Source: Cymbomonas tetramitiformis (taxonomy: Eukaryota > Chlorophyta > Pyramimonadophyceae > Pyramimonadales > Pyramimonadaceae). Taken from it: 38,290 nt of DNA. Both the position numbers and the translations under genes were made by a program. This document shows positions 1-10,127 of the stretch, in pieces (position 1 is the stretch's first letter; each line of letters opens with the position of its first letter). The DNA is taken from contig LGRX02029288.1 of NCBI GenBank assembly GCA_001247695.2, positions 1 through 38,290 of the forward strand, given 5' to 3'. The notes under the pieces were generated by a model. The model saw only the letters and a program-made list of their open reading frames with translations, searched no databases and had not been told where the DNA came from.

Positions 1-162
1 CTTCTATCGGCCCCGTCCCTACTCCACGATGCTTGTCCCTACTTCTATCGGCCCCGTCCCTCCTCCAAAAGACTTGTCCCTACTTCTATTGGCCCCGTCC
101 CTACTCCCAGATGCATGTCCGCACTTCTATCGGCCCCGTCCCTACTCCACGATGCGTGTCCT
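1..162. repeat. 41-bp tandem repeat, about four copies
   Basis: Four head-to-tail copies begin at 1, 42, 83 and 124, each opening with CTTCTATCGGCCCCGTCCCT or a one-base variant. The second half of the unit is more variable. The array continues off the left edge, so its full size is unknown. An open frame crosses it but is a by-product of the repeat. Confidence 0.9.
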
Positions 163-1960
163 GATTGACGTAGGCTACATGTTACATGACAATATTGCTA
201 CTATGGTAGTATATGATAAATTGTGCTAGTGAGGTATAAATATTAGTGAGGTACTAATTGTTAGACATGCTCATATGCTACAAGCTATTCTACCTAATAT
301 ATTGGCTTCACTTTGTTTTTTAAGCTTGGGCTATAGGCTTACAAGTGGCCCAATACTTGAAGTAAGTGTTGGGCACAACCTTGAAGGACCCTTACTTTGT
401 AAGCAAGCTACAATATATTGTCGATTCTACCCATATAGAAACATACACAAAAACATATATATGTATATACATACCGCATGTAGGTGCAAATTATCGAGTA
501 TGTAAATATTGCTACGAATGGCATTCGAGATGAATGGGAAATTCACTAGATAAGAGCAAAGGTACACAAACCTCTCTGAGAGTGTACGGAGCCGGAGCGA
601 GTCATTCCTCCACCATTCAAGCAAGAAATCCACAAACGTCTGCTTCTTGTGCAATCCCAATTCATTTAGAACCGTGTCACTATCACATTCCTCCACCGCA
701 TCGGAGTCTACTTCATCGTCCGTCATTTCATCGTGGCCAAAGGGGTGTTTGTTCTTTTGCACGCCCTGTTTGACCGAATTCGGTGCCCACAACCTTTATT
801 TGAGCCCGTTGATCAAAACGAACCATTCGTTTAACAAGGATAGGGGTGCGCACAAAATATTATATCGCGCTCGAGCAAGTATTCGTAGCAAGTTTAGTGA
901 ACGACCTTCCGGCGCCTAGGCACGAGCCTGGGCGTGAGCAAGCCTCTGGTTGGACAACATGGGCGCCGGCATGCCTGTAGCACTAACAACTCGGGTACGA
1001 TAGAGCCTTTGGTGAAGACACCCTAGCTGCCTAGGGGTGAGCAAGCCTCTCGCAAAGTCCGCATGGGCACAAGCGAGCTTTTGATGCATTCAACTTGGCG
1101 CCGCAAGCCTCTAGCAATAAAAGCTAAAGAGAAAGTGTATGGGCAAGCTTTGGAGGGGCATACGATCAATGTTTTCCACGTCCCCAAATAGGATCGAATA
1201 GTACCATGATCCGTTTTGATGTCAGATTTTCTTTTCTTTGCATAGTAACTATCAGACCACAAAAATACTAGATCGTGAAGCTTTGACGAGTCCCCCTCAT
1301 CATCTTCATGATTAGGGGATACCTCGAACTTAACCGATTTGGTAAAAAATGTGGCGAGCATTCTGCGTTAGCCACAAAATATATTTTACTCAATATACAC
1401 CGTTGTGCATGCATTTTGCGTGCACTTCACCCGAGGACGCATGAGGTGAGATGGCGCTTGAGGGGTGGGATATGGTATGGCATCAATGGAAATGTACATG
1501 TAGGGCGGCCAAACTTGGAACAAGGAATAATGTTGCAAATATGTCACACTTGGCTATGGTATTTTAGCGCACTAAGTAATGCTGCAAGTGAGGGGTGTAT
1601 GTGCCAAAATTACTACCTGGTGACCCGCAACAAATGATTGTATAGCATGCGCATTTTTTCTTGAAAGCAAATTAGCCATTATTTCCAAGCTTATGCAATG
1701 AACAAGCCTCAACAAAGTGATTACCTCAGATGAATATTTGTGGGCCTGCACACCTATTCATCCGAATGACAGCACGTTTTGGATTGGCCCGTGGTATCCC
1801 CTCACATGCTTTGCGCAAGTCTGCGAGATATGCTGGCGAAGTCGACATGCCGCCGATGGAACACTGCACCATTCCCAGTACCGATTCACATCTCAACCTT
1901 GCTTGGACGCCTAAAACGTTTATGATTGTGCGCATGCACGCAACTCTATGCAGCTCCTGC
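163..1960. other. Region without a convincing gene; two weak exon candidates
   Basis: No complete gene is visible. Minus-strand 580-790 encodes an acidic stretch (DEMTDDEVDSDAVEECDSD) followed by FVDFLLEWWRND, and ends at a plausible donor (GAGAG|GTTTGTG). It could be an exon or a transposon relic. Minus-strand 1100-1361 encodes a second protein-like stretch beginning MLATFFTKSVKFEV, with an acidic HEDDEGD patch. Neither matches a family I recognise. Around 930-1110 the phrase GCAAGCCTCT recurs three times. Confidence 0.3.
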
Positions 1961-1964
1961 TACA

Positions 1965-2905
1965 CTTTCTAACCTAGAATATTAAAACAAAAGCTAGAAT
2001 ATTAAAACAGCTTGAAACCCTGAGTGCGTCACCCAACTCACAAAATATATGATTATCCGCAAGCCAAATGCCACACGCGATTATATGCAAGCTCAAGTGC
2101 TCTTGCTAAACTTCCTAACCTATAATATCAAAAATGCAAAAAACCCCGGAGCGCAACCCGCTTACTCAATTTTGTAGCATTATGTGCACGCCACATAACA
2201 AACGCAAGATGCAAATAAAGTGCTCATGCTGTTAATAAACTTCCTAACAAGGAATATCAAAACTGCAAAAAATCCCAGAGCACAACCAGGTTACTCAATA
2301 TATTCTATGAGTATGCACACGCCGCATTCCAATCGCACATATGCAACGCCAGTGCTTAGACTACTAAACTTCCTAACCGGAAATATCGAAAACTGCAAAA
2401 AACTCGGAGCGCTGCCAACTTACTCAATATATGAGTATGTGCACGCCACACGACAACTGTGAGATGCACTGCGGCTCGCGTGCTCACACCACTGGGAAGC
2501 TTCCTACCTTGGAATATGAATAACGCAAAAAACCCGGAGTGCGTCACCCAATTGTAACATATATATGTGATCTTGGTCCGCACGCCACACGCCACCGTGC
2601 ACAAGATTGCATGCAACTCAAGTGACTGCTAGAACTACTAAACTTCCTAATCTGGAATATGAAACATGCAAAAAAGCCGAAGCGCGAAACCCTGCTTACA
2701 CCATATATGATTAGAATCCGCACGCCACTTCCCATGCACACAATTGCAGGCAAGCTCTTAAAGTGCTCAGACTTCTAAATTCTTAACTTAGAATATTGAA
2801 CGGTCCGCACAACCCTGCGTACCGATGCCATGCACCCCACACGCTAAGCTCAAGGGTGCCCAAGTAAGGGCTCATGCCAAATAAACTCCTAGTAACCTTG
2901 AATAC
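1965..2905. repeat. Degenerate satellite-like array, period about 130 bp
   Basis: A conserved core resembling AAACTTCCTAACNNGGAATAT followed by TGCAAAAAA recurs near 1968, 2108, 2237, 2367, 2498, 2640, 2777 and 2882. The central spacings are 129, 130, 131, 142 and 137 bp. Between cores lie recurring phrases such as GCACGCCAC and TTACTCAATATAT. Copies are clearly diverged, and outer copies are the most decayed. Short frames on either strand across it are not coding. Confidence 0.8.
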
Positions 2906-3134
2906 CAAGATTGAAAAGCCTAGCAAGCAAGCCTCAGAGCAAGATTTTATGTCACAACGATTTAAACACCCCATCGCGTAAGGATCCCATCGGAAAAAAG
3001 GTCATTTGCATAACAGAGCTATTCCCCTTGCCCACTAAATGACGCAAGCGTTAGTTAGATTCATGGTCAAATTGTTTTAAAACCTCAGTTGCTTTACAAT
3101 TAACTTGAAAACCTAAAAGCACAAGTCTTCCAAC

Positions 3135-3264
3135 TCCACCCTTCTCCTTATCCCTACAAGGTATATTGCATGAAACTCGGGTTTAATTAGCTACAAAGGG
3201 AGTCCACCCTTTTCCCTACAAGCTATATTGCATGAAAATCGGGTTTAAATAGCTACAAAGGGAG
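3135..3264. repeat. Tandem duplication, about 65 bp
   Basis: Two adjacent copies (3135-3202 and 3203-3264) share TCCACCCTT, CCCTACAAG, TATATTGCATGAAA and AGCTACAAAGGGAG, with a few substitutions and a 6-bp length difference. I see nothing coding around them. Confidence 0.8.
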
Positions 3265-5204
3265 GCGTGTGGCAACCACTGGCACAAACATCATAGGTGC
3301 ACCATGTCTCAAGATTTGCTGGCCAATGCAATGATGATAAAACGCACTCACCTTGTAAAAGTGCTTCACAACGCGCGAACTCCGATGCGATCAACTTCTA
3401 AAGTCTGCCAAACCACACGAAAATAGGATCAAAATTGTATGGTGCCCACATCACAACTTGACACCTATATTGCTTTAAAGTCGAAGGGATTGTCGGTTTG
3501 CATCTAACAAGTGATCGTATGTATACATAGAGACATGGTCAACTATTCAAAGAATGGGCTATTCTACCATTGGGCTTGTGCAAGGTTCTCAAACGGATTC
3601 AATATTCTATACAGATGACAAAGAGAAGCACCCTATCCAAGAGTTACTCCGACGCTGCACAAGAAATCCGGTCCATTCTTCGGAGCTCTCAGAGAAAGAT
3701 CTGTTACCTCATGACTGTATTGTTATGGGTAAGTTGGGTGTTCGCGAATCTAAGTTGCGGAAAGAAACGCACTAACAAACCGTCCAATTGACAACAATAG
3801 TGTGGGGCTTCGACAAGGCCTCTCACCTTTCAAACGCGCCCCATTCTCAGCCGTCTGATATATCATCCAACTACCATCTACAGACGGAGTTCACGTTTTC
3901 AATTTCAGCGTTTCAAAACGAAACTCTGTAAACCTAGGAACGTCAAAAACTACATACATCATAGCACATCTCGGATATTGCGTGCGAGACTTCGAAAGGG
4001 CGTTCTCACCTTTTAAATGCGCCTATCCCCAGCCTCTATATGATATAGCTTCTTGAGAGAATGAATATGCAAACTGCGACTGCTGCCGCAAACCGCAGCA
4101 AAGAGGAAAATCAGGTGAGGTTTTGAGCTTTTGGCATAGGAAAACGGGCAACAAACCTCGAATAAATCAATAATCGGACCTCGATCGCTTCGGTCGAACA
4201 GAGACTCCGGTAGTCCGGTTCCGGAGTAAAATGCAGGCGATGAGCCGATGCGATGTCGAACAGGATGACCGATGACGCGATTTTGGGATAAAACGCAGGA
4301 TAATAGCTCGGGAACCCGCCCCAGTGTTACCGGCAGCCTGCTCAAATCACTTTTATCCTACTACATGATAACTTTTATGTTTCGAACCTTTTTTTGAACA
4401 AACGTGACACAACGTTGCAGGTTCCTAACCGTAACGTGAGGGCGTCCATCATCGGACGGAGATTCACCGGACCCGTCAACACGTCCACTATCACGAGGCA
4501 AACGTGGAGAAGCGCTCAAACGCACGGAATAGAAGGGCCAGGCGAAGGCCAAAACTCTCAAGTAACTGTGAGACGAGTATTTCGATCTCGCGCGGGAAAT
4601 TTTGGTGCGTGACGGACTCTCACAGGTACTCTCAGAGGTCACGAGTATTTTCACTGAGTTTGCCTTGGCTGTTGTTGCGCGCGGAAATGATTCTTCGGAA
4701 TAGAATAAACCTCCATAAACCAGAGATATTCCTTTTCAGACATAGAAAGCATGTGTGTTCCCCAACATGAACTCGAACTTGCAGTGTGCCACTTGGATGC
4801 TCGGAACTGAGCTCGGTTTTGTTCACACACCCTTGCGCGATCCGTCCCTTGCACGAAAGCAACACTTGCAGTGTAGAGAGCGAGAGAGACTGGCGCCGAG
4901 AGTCATATTCGCCGGGCGCTGCATCGCGGCCTAACTAGGTATTCACAAAAGAAGATCAGAGAAAAGAGCTTAGAAGTTCACTCGAGTGATTTCGACAAGG
5001 CCACTCGCAGGACCCTCGTCACGCTTTCACCGGCGCGTCTCCACGATGAGACTGCGGGCGTGTAAGCGATTTTGCTGCGTCACTGACAGTCCTGGGGTAT
5101 GAGTGTGCTGCGACGAGGGGAAGCCTTTCACCAGCGGCGAGCACGATCGTCTCGGACGCTCTAATCGTTGGTCCTCACCGAAACTCCTTCACCCATTGCC
5201 GAGC
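3265..5204. other. Non-coding stretch upstream of the reductase gene
   Basis: I see no convincing gene. A diverged duplication is present: the phrase CTTCGACAAGG...CTCACCTTTCAAACGCGCC near 3807 is echoed near 3990 (CTTCGAAAGGG...CTCACCTTTTAAATGCGCC). The last ~300 bp before 5205 should contain the promoter and 5' leader of the reductase, but no obvious TATA box is visible. The reading frame is open from 5103 after a TGA at 5100-5102, without an ATG until 5205. Confidence 0.45.
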
Positions 5205-6542
5205 ATGCTGCTGAGTTCACCTGCCTCCGCTCGGCCTCTAAAGCTCAGGTCTAGCATTCGGCGACGAGAAAATGCATTTGTGTTGCTGGCTTCTGTGATG
5301 ATGCTCATCGTCATTGGCCTCTGGAGGATCTGGTCGTCCGCGAGTTCAACAGCATCCGACTCGGGTTCCACCCCGAGCACGAGCGAGCACCTCGGCGCGA
5401 CGGAGTCCTCCACGACCTTCAGAGCGCAGGCGGCCGTGCCAAATGAAATGAAAAAGAGTTTTGTTGACCGTGGTGAAATCATTCCGCCCGTGTCGGGCAA
5501 GCGTGTCGCTGAGGGTGGAGGCAGCGGCGAGGCTCCTGCTTACGCTGAAACGCCGAGCCCTGGCGGGCCAACTATCCAGCTCAACGGGGTCGCGGGGGGC
5601 GGGGCGCACATGCCCATGATTGGCCTCGGAACCTGTTGCCGCCCGGACTCCAAAGGTGAGAGATTTGTGGCAGCGGTCAAAGAGTGGTTCGGGGCCGGAG
5701 GGGTGCTGGTGGACACCGCGCAAAACTACAAAAACCAGCCCGACGTGCGTAAGGCGCTTGACGGGTTGGACCGCAGCAAAGTATGGCTCACGTCGAAAGT
5801 TGCTATGGGGACCGTGACCCCTGCGTTGGTGAATGACCAAGTGAGGGACAACGTGGACCTGTCGTTGAGCGAGCTCGGCACGGATAGGGTCGAGCTTATG
5901 TTACTTCACATGGCTGGCTGCGAGGACAACATGCACAAGGAGGCAGAGGAGGCAAGGAGACACTTCGCCAAGTCGGGGGTATCCCGCAGAGGCGACGTTG
6001 ATCCCCCCGCAGCCGCTGCGAGGTGCACCATCGATGCGTGGCGTGCGCTCCTAGAACAGCAAAAGCTTGGCAAGTGCATATCTGTGGGTGTCTCCAACTT
6101 CGGGATCAGACACCTGAGAGCTATCCAGGAGGCAGGCCTGCCTCTGCCGGCGGTAAACGAGGTGGAGTTCCATCCCTGGATATCTAAAGAGCAGAAACGC
6201 TTGGTGGAGTGGTGTCATCGCCATGAGATCGCAGTCATTGCGTACGGCTCTTTGGGGAGCTACAGGCTTGCGCGCAAGGGTGGTATGAATCAGGTGCCGA
6301 AGTTCATTGCTGCTGCTGCACAGCGCCGAGGGGTGTCTAGTCATCAAGTGCTGTTGGCTTGGGCGATGCATCAAAATGTGTCCATCATTCCTGGGACCAA
6401 CAAACCAGATCACATGAGTGCCAACTTGGCGACTTATAAAGTGAAGCTAACAAACTCGGAGCTGAAGGAGTTCTCCACCATCAAGAGCGCCCCTAAGGAC
6501 TGGAGGGACTGGGGGAACATTATCCACAATTTGAAGGCCTGA
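5205..6542 (+). CDS. Aldo/keto reductase with N-terminal membrane anchor
   Basis: This is a 445-residue AKR-superfamily (TIM-barrel, NADPH-dependent carbonyl reductase) protein on one uninterrupted exon. Counting from the ATG at 5205, the family tetrad is visible: D170 and Y175 in VDTAQNYKN, K198 in VWLTSK, and H235 in LMLLHMAGC. Downstream family signatures are VGVSNFG, NEVEFHPW, AYGSLG and the nucleotide-binding IPGTNKPDHMSANL. Typical AKRs have about 310-340 residues; the extra length is N-terminal. Residues 23-40 form one hydrophobic segment (AFVLLASVMMLIVIGLW) preceded by RRR, followed by a Ser/Thr-rich stem of about 85 residues. This predicts a type II signal anchor with the catalytic domain on the lumenal or outer side. 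An insertion of about 30 residues follows the catalytic His. The ATG was chosen because the frame upstream to 5103 lacks one. Substrate is unknown. Confidence 0.92.
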   Translation: MLLSSPASARPLKLRSSIRRRENAFVLLASVMMLIVIGLWRIWSSASSTASDSGSTPSTSEHLGATESSTTFRAQAAVPNEMKKSFVDRGEIIPPVSGKRVAEGGGSGEAPAYAETPSPGGPTIQLNGVAGGGAHMPMIGLGTCCRPDSKGERFVAAVKEWFGAGGVLVDTAQNYKNQPDVRKALDGLDRSKVWLTSKVAMGTVTPALVNDQVRDNVDLSLSELGTDRVELMLLHMAGCEDNMHKEAEEARRHFAKSGVSRRGDVDPPAAAARCTIDAWRALLEQQKLGKCISVGVSNFGIRHLRAIQEAGLPLPAVNEVEFHPWISKEQKRLVEWCHRHEIAVIAYGSLGSYRLARKGGMNQVPKFIAAAAQRRGVSSHQVLLAWAMHQNVSIIPGTNKPDHMSANLATYKVKLTNSELKEFSTIKSAPKDWRDWGNIIHNLKA

Positions 6543-7683
6543 AGTGCGGCCTTAAAACTTGAGGTGCCCTCCGAAGAGAGTGGACGGCGGTGATTGCGTC
6601 ATCCTTGTCGTCCCATCACTCTTGAAGTGTACTTGACACCCATACCAGATATTACAATGGTTTTTTGAGAGTTTCTAGACTCCATAACCACTCGTTGGCA
6701 TCTCCCCTAAATCGAATGGAGGTAAAAGCAAGCTTCAAAGGCTCTCAAAGACACAAGTAGAATTTAGATCTACGATATCATGCAGCAAATACCAATGACG
6801 TCAGAATCATTCTGGTATTAACCTTTCGCACTTTTATGGGAATTTCATGAGTTGTTATGGGGACGGTCGCCTGCAAATCACCAGGGATGTATTTGGGGGA
6901 TATTAACGCCTTAAACGACAATGCAATCAAAAAAATTGTCCTTAAAACGAACCGTTGATGTTAAAGAGAATATAGGAGCACCGAGTTGTGAGATGTTTTT
7001 CGGGTTTAGATACTAACAGCTTGAGCAATAGATATACTTGAAATATAGAAAGTGATGTTCGAAGGTTCATTTGCAAATTTTGGAACTTCCAAAGAATGTG
7101 ACCGTTTTCCATTTTCCTAACTTGACGGATACGGTGCACGGTATAAATTCATGTGAGCTCTTCATGCGCATGAATGCATTTCGCTATCGGAGGATATCAA
7201 AATTTACGATATTGTGAGACATATGTGTCCAAATATGCATGTGCTGGATGCGTACAGACGGGAACGCTCGGAGGCATTCGTGAGATAGACGTGAGATATG
7301 TATAATGCGCGGGTGCTAGTACTCTCGATTTCGGCAAAACTCAGAATATGTCAACCATATTATACGGGCCACTCAGTTAGGGTTGTGGGGCGTGATACTT
7401 TGTGGCACAATTCGGTCCTACCGGTCACTATTGAGACTACAACACTATAGTACTGCGGCTAAATTAGAGCATATACTGCCTGGGACTATTGGCTGAAAGT
7501 AACGCAACGATATACCGAGCCGTGTACGCAAAAAGGAGGCAATAAACCTATACCCTCACAACAAATTTATGGAATATCCAGGCACAAGTGGGGACACAAT
7601 ACGTAATCAGATATCGCAGATTAATAATCAATAGTACGTATGTGCGTGTGTGCGTGTGTGCGTGTGCGTGTGTGCGTGTGTGC
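6543..7683. other. Intergenic sequence, no gene seen
   Basis: This is the 3' flank of the reductase gene, moderately AT-rich. I find no coding exon, tRNA or obvious transposon end. It terminates in a (TGTGCG)n-type microsatellite at about 7641-7690, in which the left end of the neighbouring retroelement lies. Confidence 0.5.
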
Positions 7684-8918
7684 GTGTGTGCGTGCGCGCG
7701 TGCGTGTGCACATGTGTGGGATAAGAAATAAGAAGACAAAAATAAAAAAATGGAATATGGAAACAGAGATAAAGCAAGGGGATAGAAAAAAGTTGCTTGA
7801 GATGAAAAAAGTTGCTTGAGATGAAAAAAGTTGCTTGAGATGAAATAAGTGGACTTCCTGTATATAAGGCCCAGGGGTGTGGGGCAGTCATACTATTATT
7901 TTGATACAGTGTACTCCCCTCCTGATGACTACTGTGTACCTTGAGTACTACGGTAGTTATTCAGTGACCGGCCCATTTTTTAAATATGGGCCGCTCCCTT
8001 GGCTGCACTCTCACTTTGGCGACACCGTCTTGAAACAGGTACGGCAGCCTTGCTTTATGTGTATTTTTAGCATGGCTAATAGATGAACTGAAGTTCACTG
8101 ATGATGGGTTGATATATATTGTCAACTCTGCTCCTCTAGTCATATGCCGTGAGGGTGTACATATGCTAGTGGGGTCGGCCCCTTAGGCAAGGGCCGAAAA
8201 CCGGTTATGGACTGCCTTGTTCATCAGTGCTTTTCCTATTGTAGAATATGAATTTTGACGAGAGAAGTTCTCTAGAAATTGACTATTGACATATAAGTTT
8301 TTACAAAGTGATGATAGCCCTGGTTGACAGCGTTGCGAAATCGAGCGAGGCTTTCGGCGGGTGCATGCAGTTATTTGAACTGAGACTAAGCACTTGCCAC
8401 CCTTGCAACACTCGGGTCGACAATAATAATAATAATAATAATAATAAAACATTTACGCTAGCAAAGGGGACAAAGTCCTGAGAGTGCGGTATCCCTGCAA
8501 AGCAGGCTAGTGAAAACACCAGGGGCTACTCCCTCTGCTATAGCGCGCCCACAAAGGGGCTCAACCCACTTTTCAGCAGGGTGACATCTAGAGAAAAAGC
8601 TAAGTGCTAGGCAAAAAACTCTAGAAGATGGAGAAGCAGCCATGGCCGGGTGAGTGGAGGGGTGGCTGAATCTGGGCGGTGGGGAGGGAAGTCGGAGAAT
8701 TAAGGGGTTTTTTGGAGACGTTGAGGAAGGGGGTCGGGGGTGGGCGGGAGAGGGGTGGCGGGGGAGGGGAGGGGGACGGCCCCTCCCCTTGGGGGCACCG
8801 GACCGTCTTTTATTGCAAGATTTTTGAGAATTATTGCAGGAGGGTTTGAAGAAAGTCGTTTGATTGTCGACATATTTGAAAGAAATGTGAGCGAGTCGAA
8901 GTGAATGAATGCTTAGTG
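7684..8918 (+). repeat. Left terminal direct repeat of the retroelement (interrupted)
   Basis: Apart from a 443-bp insertion and its 7-bp duplication, this copy is 785 bp. It matches 15987-16745 with one substitution (GAATTTTGACG versus GAATTTAGACG near 8252) and two indels: a third copy of a 19-bp GAAAAAAGTTGCTTGAGAT unit near 7790-7840, and an extra 7 bp near 8281. It contains a TATATAA box at 7861-7867 suited to plus-strand transcription. It also has two GC-rich hairpins, around 7969 (CGGCCCAT/ATGGGCCG) and 8175 (CGGCCCCTT/AAGGGCCG). Confidence 0.9.
8423..8865 (-). mobile_element. 5'-truncated non-LTR retrotransposon or SINE copy
   Basis: A 443-bp segment interrupts the left terminal repeat and is absent from the right copy. 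It is flanked by an exact 7-bp duplication, GTCGACA (8416-8422 and 8866-8872). Its plus-strand left edge is (AAT)n at 8423-8447, so in its own orientation (minus) it ends in an ATT-type simple-repeat tail, as many target-primed elements do. A frame of about 60 codons (8458-8643, ending LLCRDTALSGLCPLC then stop just before the tail) could be the C-terminus of an ORF2, but no RT motif remains. Confidence 0.8.
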
Positions 8919-9169
8919 TGTGTTTTACATATTTACCTAGCCACGCATGTCAACCCCTTGTGCACTCACATGGAGACAGGGACACAGTTGTCTATCAGTA
9001 CTTCCCCACTCATCTGTCAAAGATTACGTGCTTATGAAAAGTGCGACGCAACTTTTCTGGTTGGCAGGTTGGATACACTTTAATCCTACTTCTGCCAACT
9101 TATTCGCAGCGAGATATTCCTCAAGTATGTCTGCAGCAGAGGTCAGCTCTTACCTCTGCTTCTGACTTT
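8873..9169. other. End of left terminal repeat and short internal non-coding stretch
   Basis: The first 46 bases (to 8918) finish the left terminal repeat. The rest, up to the stop codon of the methyltransferase-like ORF, shows no coding potential that I trust and should hold that ORF's 3' untranslated region. I see no convincing primer-binding site directly after the repeat. Confidence 0.4.
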
Positions 9170-10009
9170 CTATCCACGTACCTGACCCTTGGTACCAAAT
9201 GGCTTCATTATCTTGTTCAGCAAACGCTCTGATCTGAATACAAGCACCCACTGGCCACGCCTGCCGTTGCGGTTTGGTTCGGGGATAATGGGACAGCCCT
9301 CTATGCGGGCAACTCTTTTCTCGGCCGCTAACTTCGCAAAAAAGTCACCTCGAGCTTCCGTACGGTTGGACAGCATTTGCTCTGAAACGTGGGCGATTAC
9401 CACTTTCTTGATGCTTGCAATGGCGAGAGCAAAAATGGCGTCACACAAAGCCCACTCGCAGCTGAATAGTGCACAGTCGTGGTCGTAAACCCCGAGCCTG
9501 TGGCACTCGCATGCGTCCAGCAAGTTCATGCATATGTCTGGTTGCGTGCGTGGCTCTTTATCCACGCGCACAACTCTTGCTTGCGGAATTCTGAGCGCGA
9601 GATATCTCTTTATGTTTTTGCTTCCACTGCCGAGGTCGACGATATCTGTTGGCAGATGCTCGTAGTTGATTCCTGCAAACAAGTGATCGAGCTCCGAAGT
9701 GTGGGTCGGAATCGTCACCCCCTCAGCCTCGCTGTTCTTCCACATTCTGCACGCCATGTTTGCCGTCAGCCCTGGTGTCAGGGTTTTTACGAACTCTTTG
9801 AACGTGGCTGCTCTTGCCTCTTTTTCTTGCTCTGTTTCTGTTTCTAATTTTTTGAGCCTCCATGCGCGACTCCGTTTCTCTTGCTTCTGTCGCCTATCTA
9901 CCTCACGATGCGCCTCTCTTCGCGCCGCCTCCGTGAGATATTTCTTTGGTCTCCCTGGCTTCCTGAGCGTTGTCACTGGAGTGGCTCGCGCTTCCTCTTC
10001 TCCCTCCAT
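9170..10009 (-). CDS. Class I SAM methyltransferase-like protein of the retroelement
   Basis: The ORF is 279 residues with an ATG at 10009. The N-terminus carries an AT-hook-like GRPKK (residues 19-23), then a highly charged helical stretch (about 25-75, many K/R/E) that could be coiled coil or nucleic-acid binding. Residues about 122-150 read DIVDLGSGSKNIKRYL...ARVVRVDKEP. This fits methyltransferase motif I (glycine-rich SAM loop) plus the acidic residue ending strand 2. A later VVIAHVSEQML segment suits the following core strand. Where amino-methylases have a D/N/S-P-P-Y/F/W motif IV, this protein reads ALFSCEWAL, so the canonical catalytic motif is missing or diverged. It is divergent from the RT ORF, with a hairpin between them. 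Whether it modifies DNA, RNA or nothing is unknown. Confidence 0.65.
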   Translation of the reverse strand: MEGEEEARATPVTTLRKPGRPKKYLTEAARREAHREVDRRQKQEKRSRAWRLKKLETETEQEKEARAATFKEFVKTLTPGLTANMACRMWKNSEAEGVTIPTHTSELDHLFAGINYEHLPTDIVDLGSGSKNIKRYLALRIPQARVVRVDKEPRTQPDICMNLLDACECHRLGVYDHDCALFSCEWALCDAIFALAIASIKKVVIAHVSEQMLSNRTEARGDFFAKLAAEKRVARIEGCPIIPEPNRNGRRGQWVLVFRSERLLNKIMKPFGTKGQVRG

Positions 10010-10089
10010 TCTCGAGCACTCTCCTTTTTTCTTCCGTCACTTCTTTTTTGATGCGCGCGCTTTGCCTTCGCCGTTTTTGCGTCTGTCTT

Positions 10090-10127
10090 GTGTCTACTTT
10101 TATTATGATCGTAATAAAAGTAGACAC
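10090..10127. promoter_or_regulatory. Inter-ORF hairpin, single copy
   Basis: The sequence is an inverted repeat with 16-bp arms (GTGTCTACTTTTATTA at 10090-10105 and its exact complement at 10112-10127) around a 6-base loop TGATCG. It sits between the divergent methyltransferase-like and RT ORFs. Its outer arm is the same as in the three hairpins at 13773-13893. Both strands contain AATAAA, so each could read as a poly(A) signal. Its function is unknown. Confidence 0.85.

Noticed and set aside
4750..4810. tRNA-like T arm on the minus strand (AAGTTCGAGTT)
   Set aside because: No matching acceptor or D arm at the right distance; too little for a tRNA call.
7548..7891. Minus-strand ORFs rich in HTHTRTHAHT
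   Set aside because: Translation of the GT/GC microsatellite; no independent coding evidence.
7915..8110. CTGATGA motifs in the terminal repeats as hammerhead ribozymes, which occur in some Penelope-like elements
   Set aside because: CTGATGA occurs near 7920 and 8098, but neither is followed by a stem and GAAA in the required order, and no cleavage-site pairing can be drawn.
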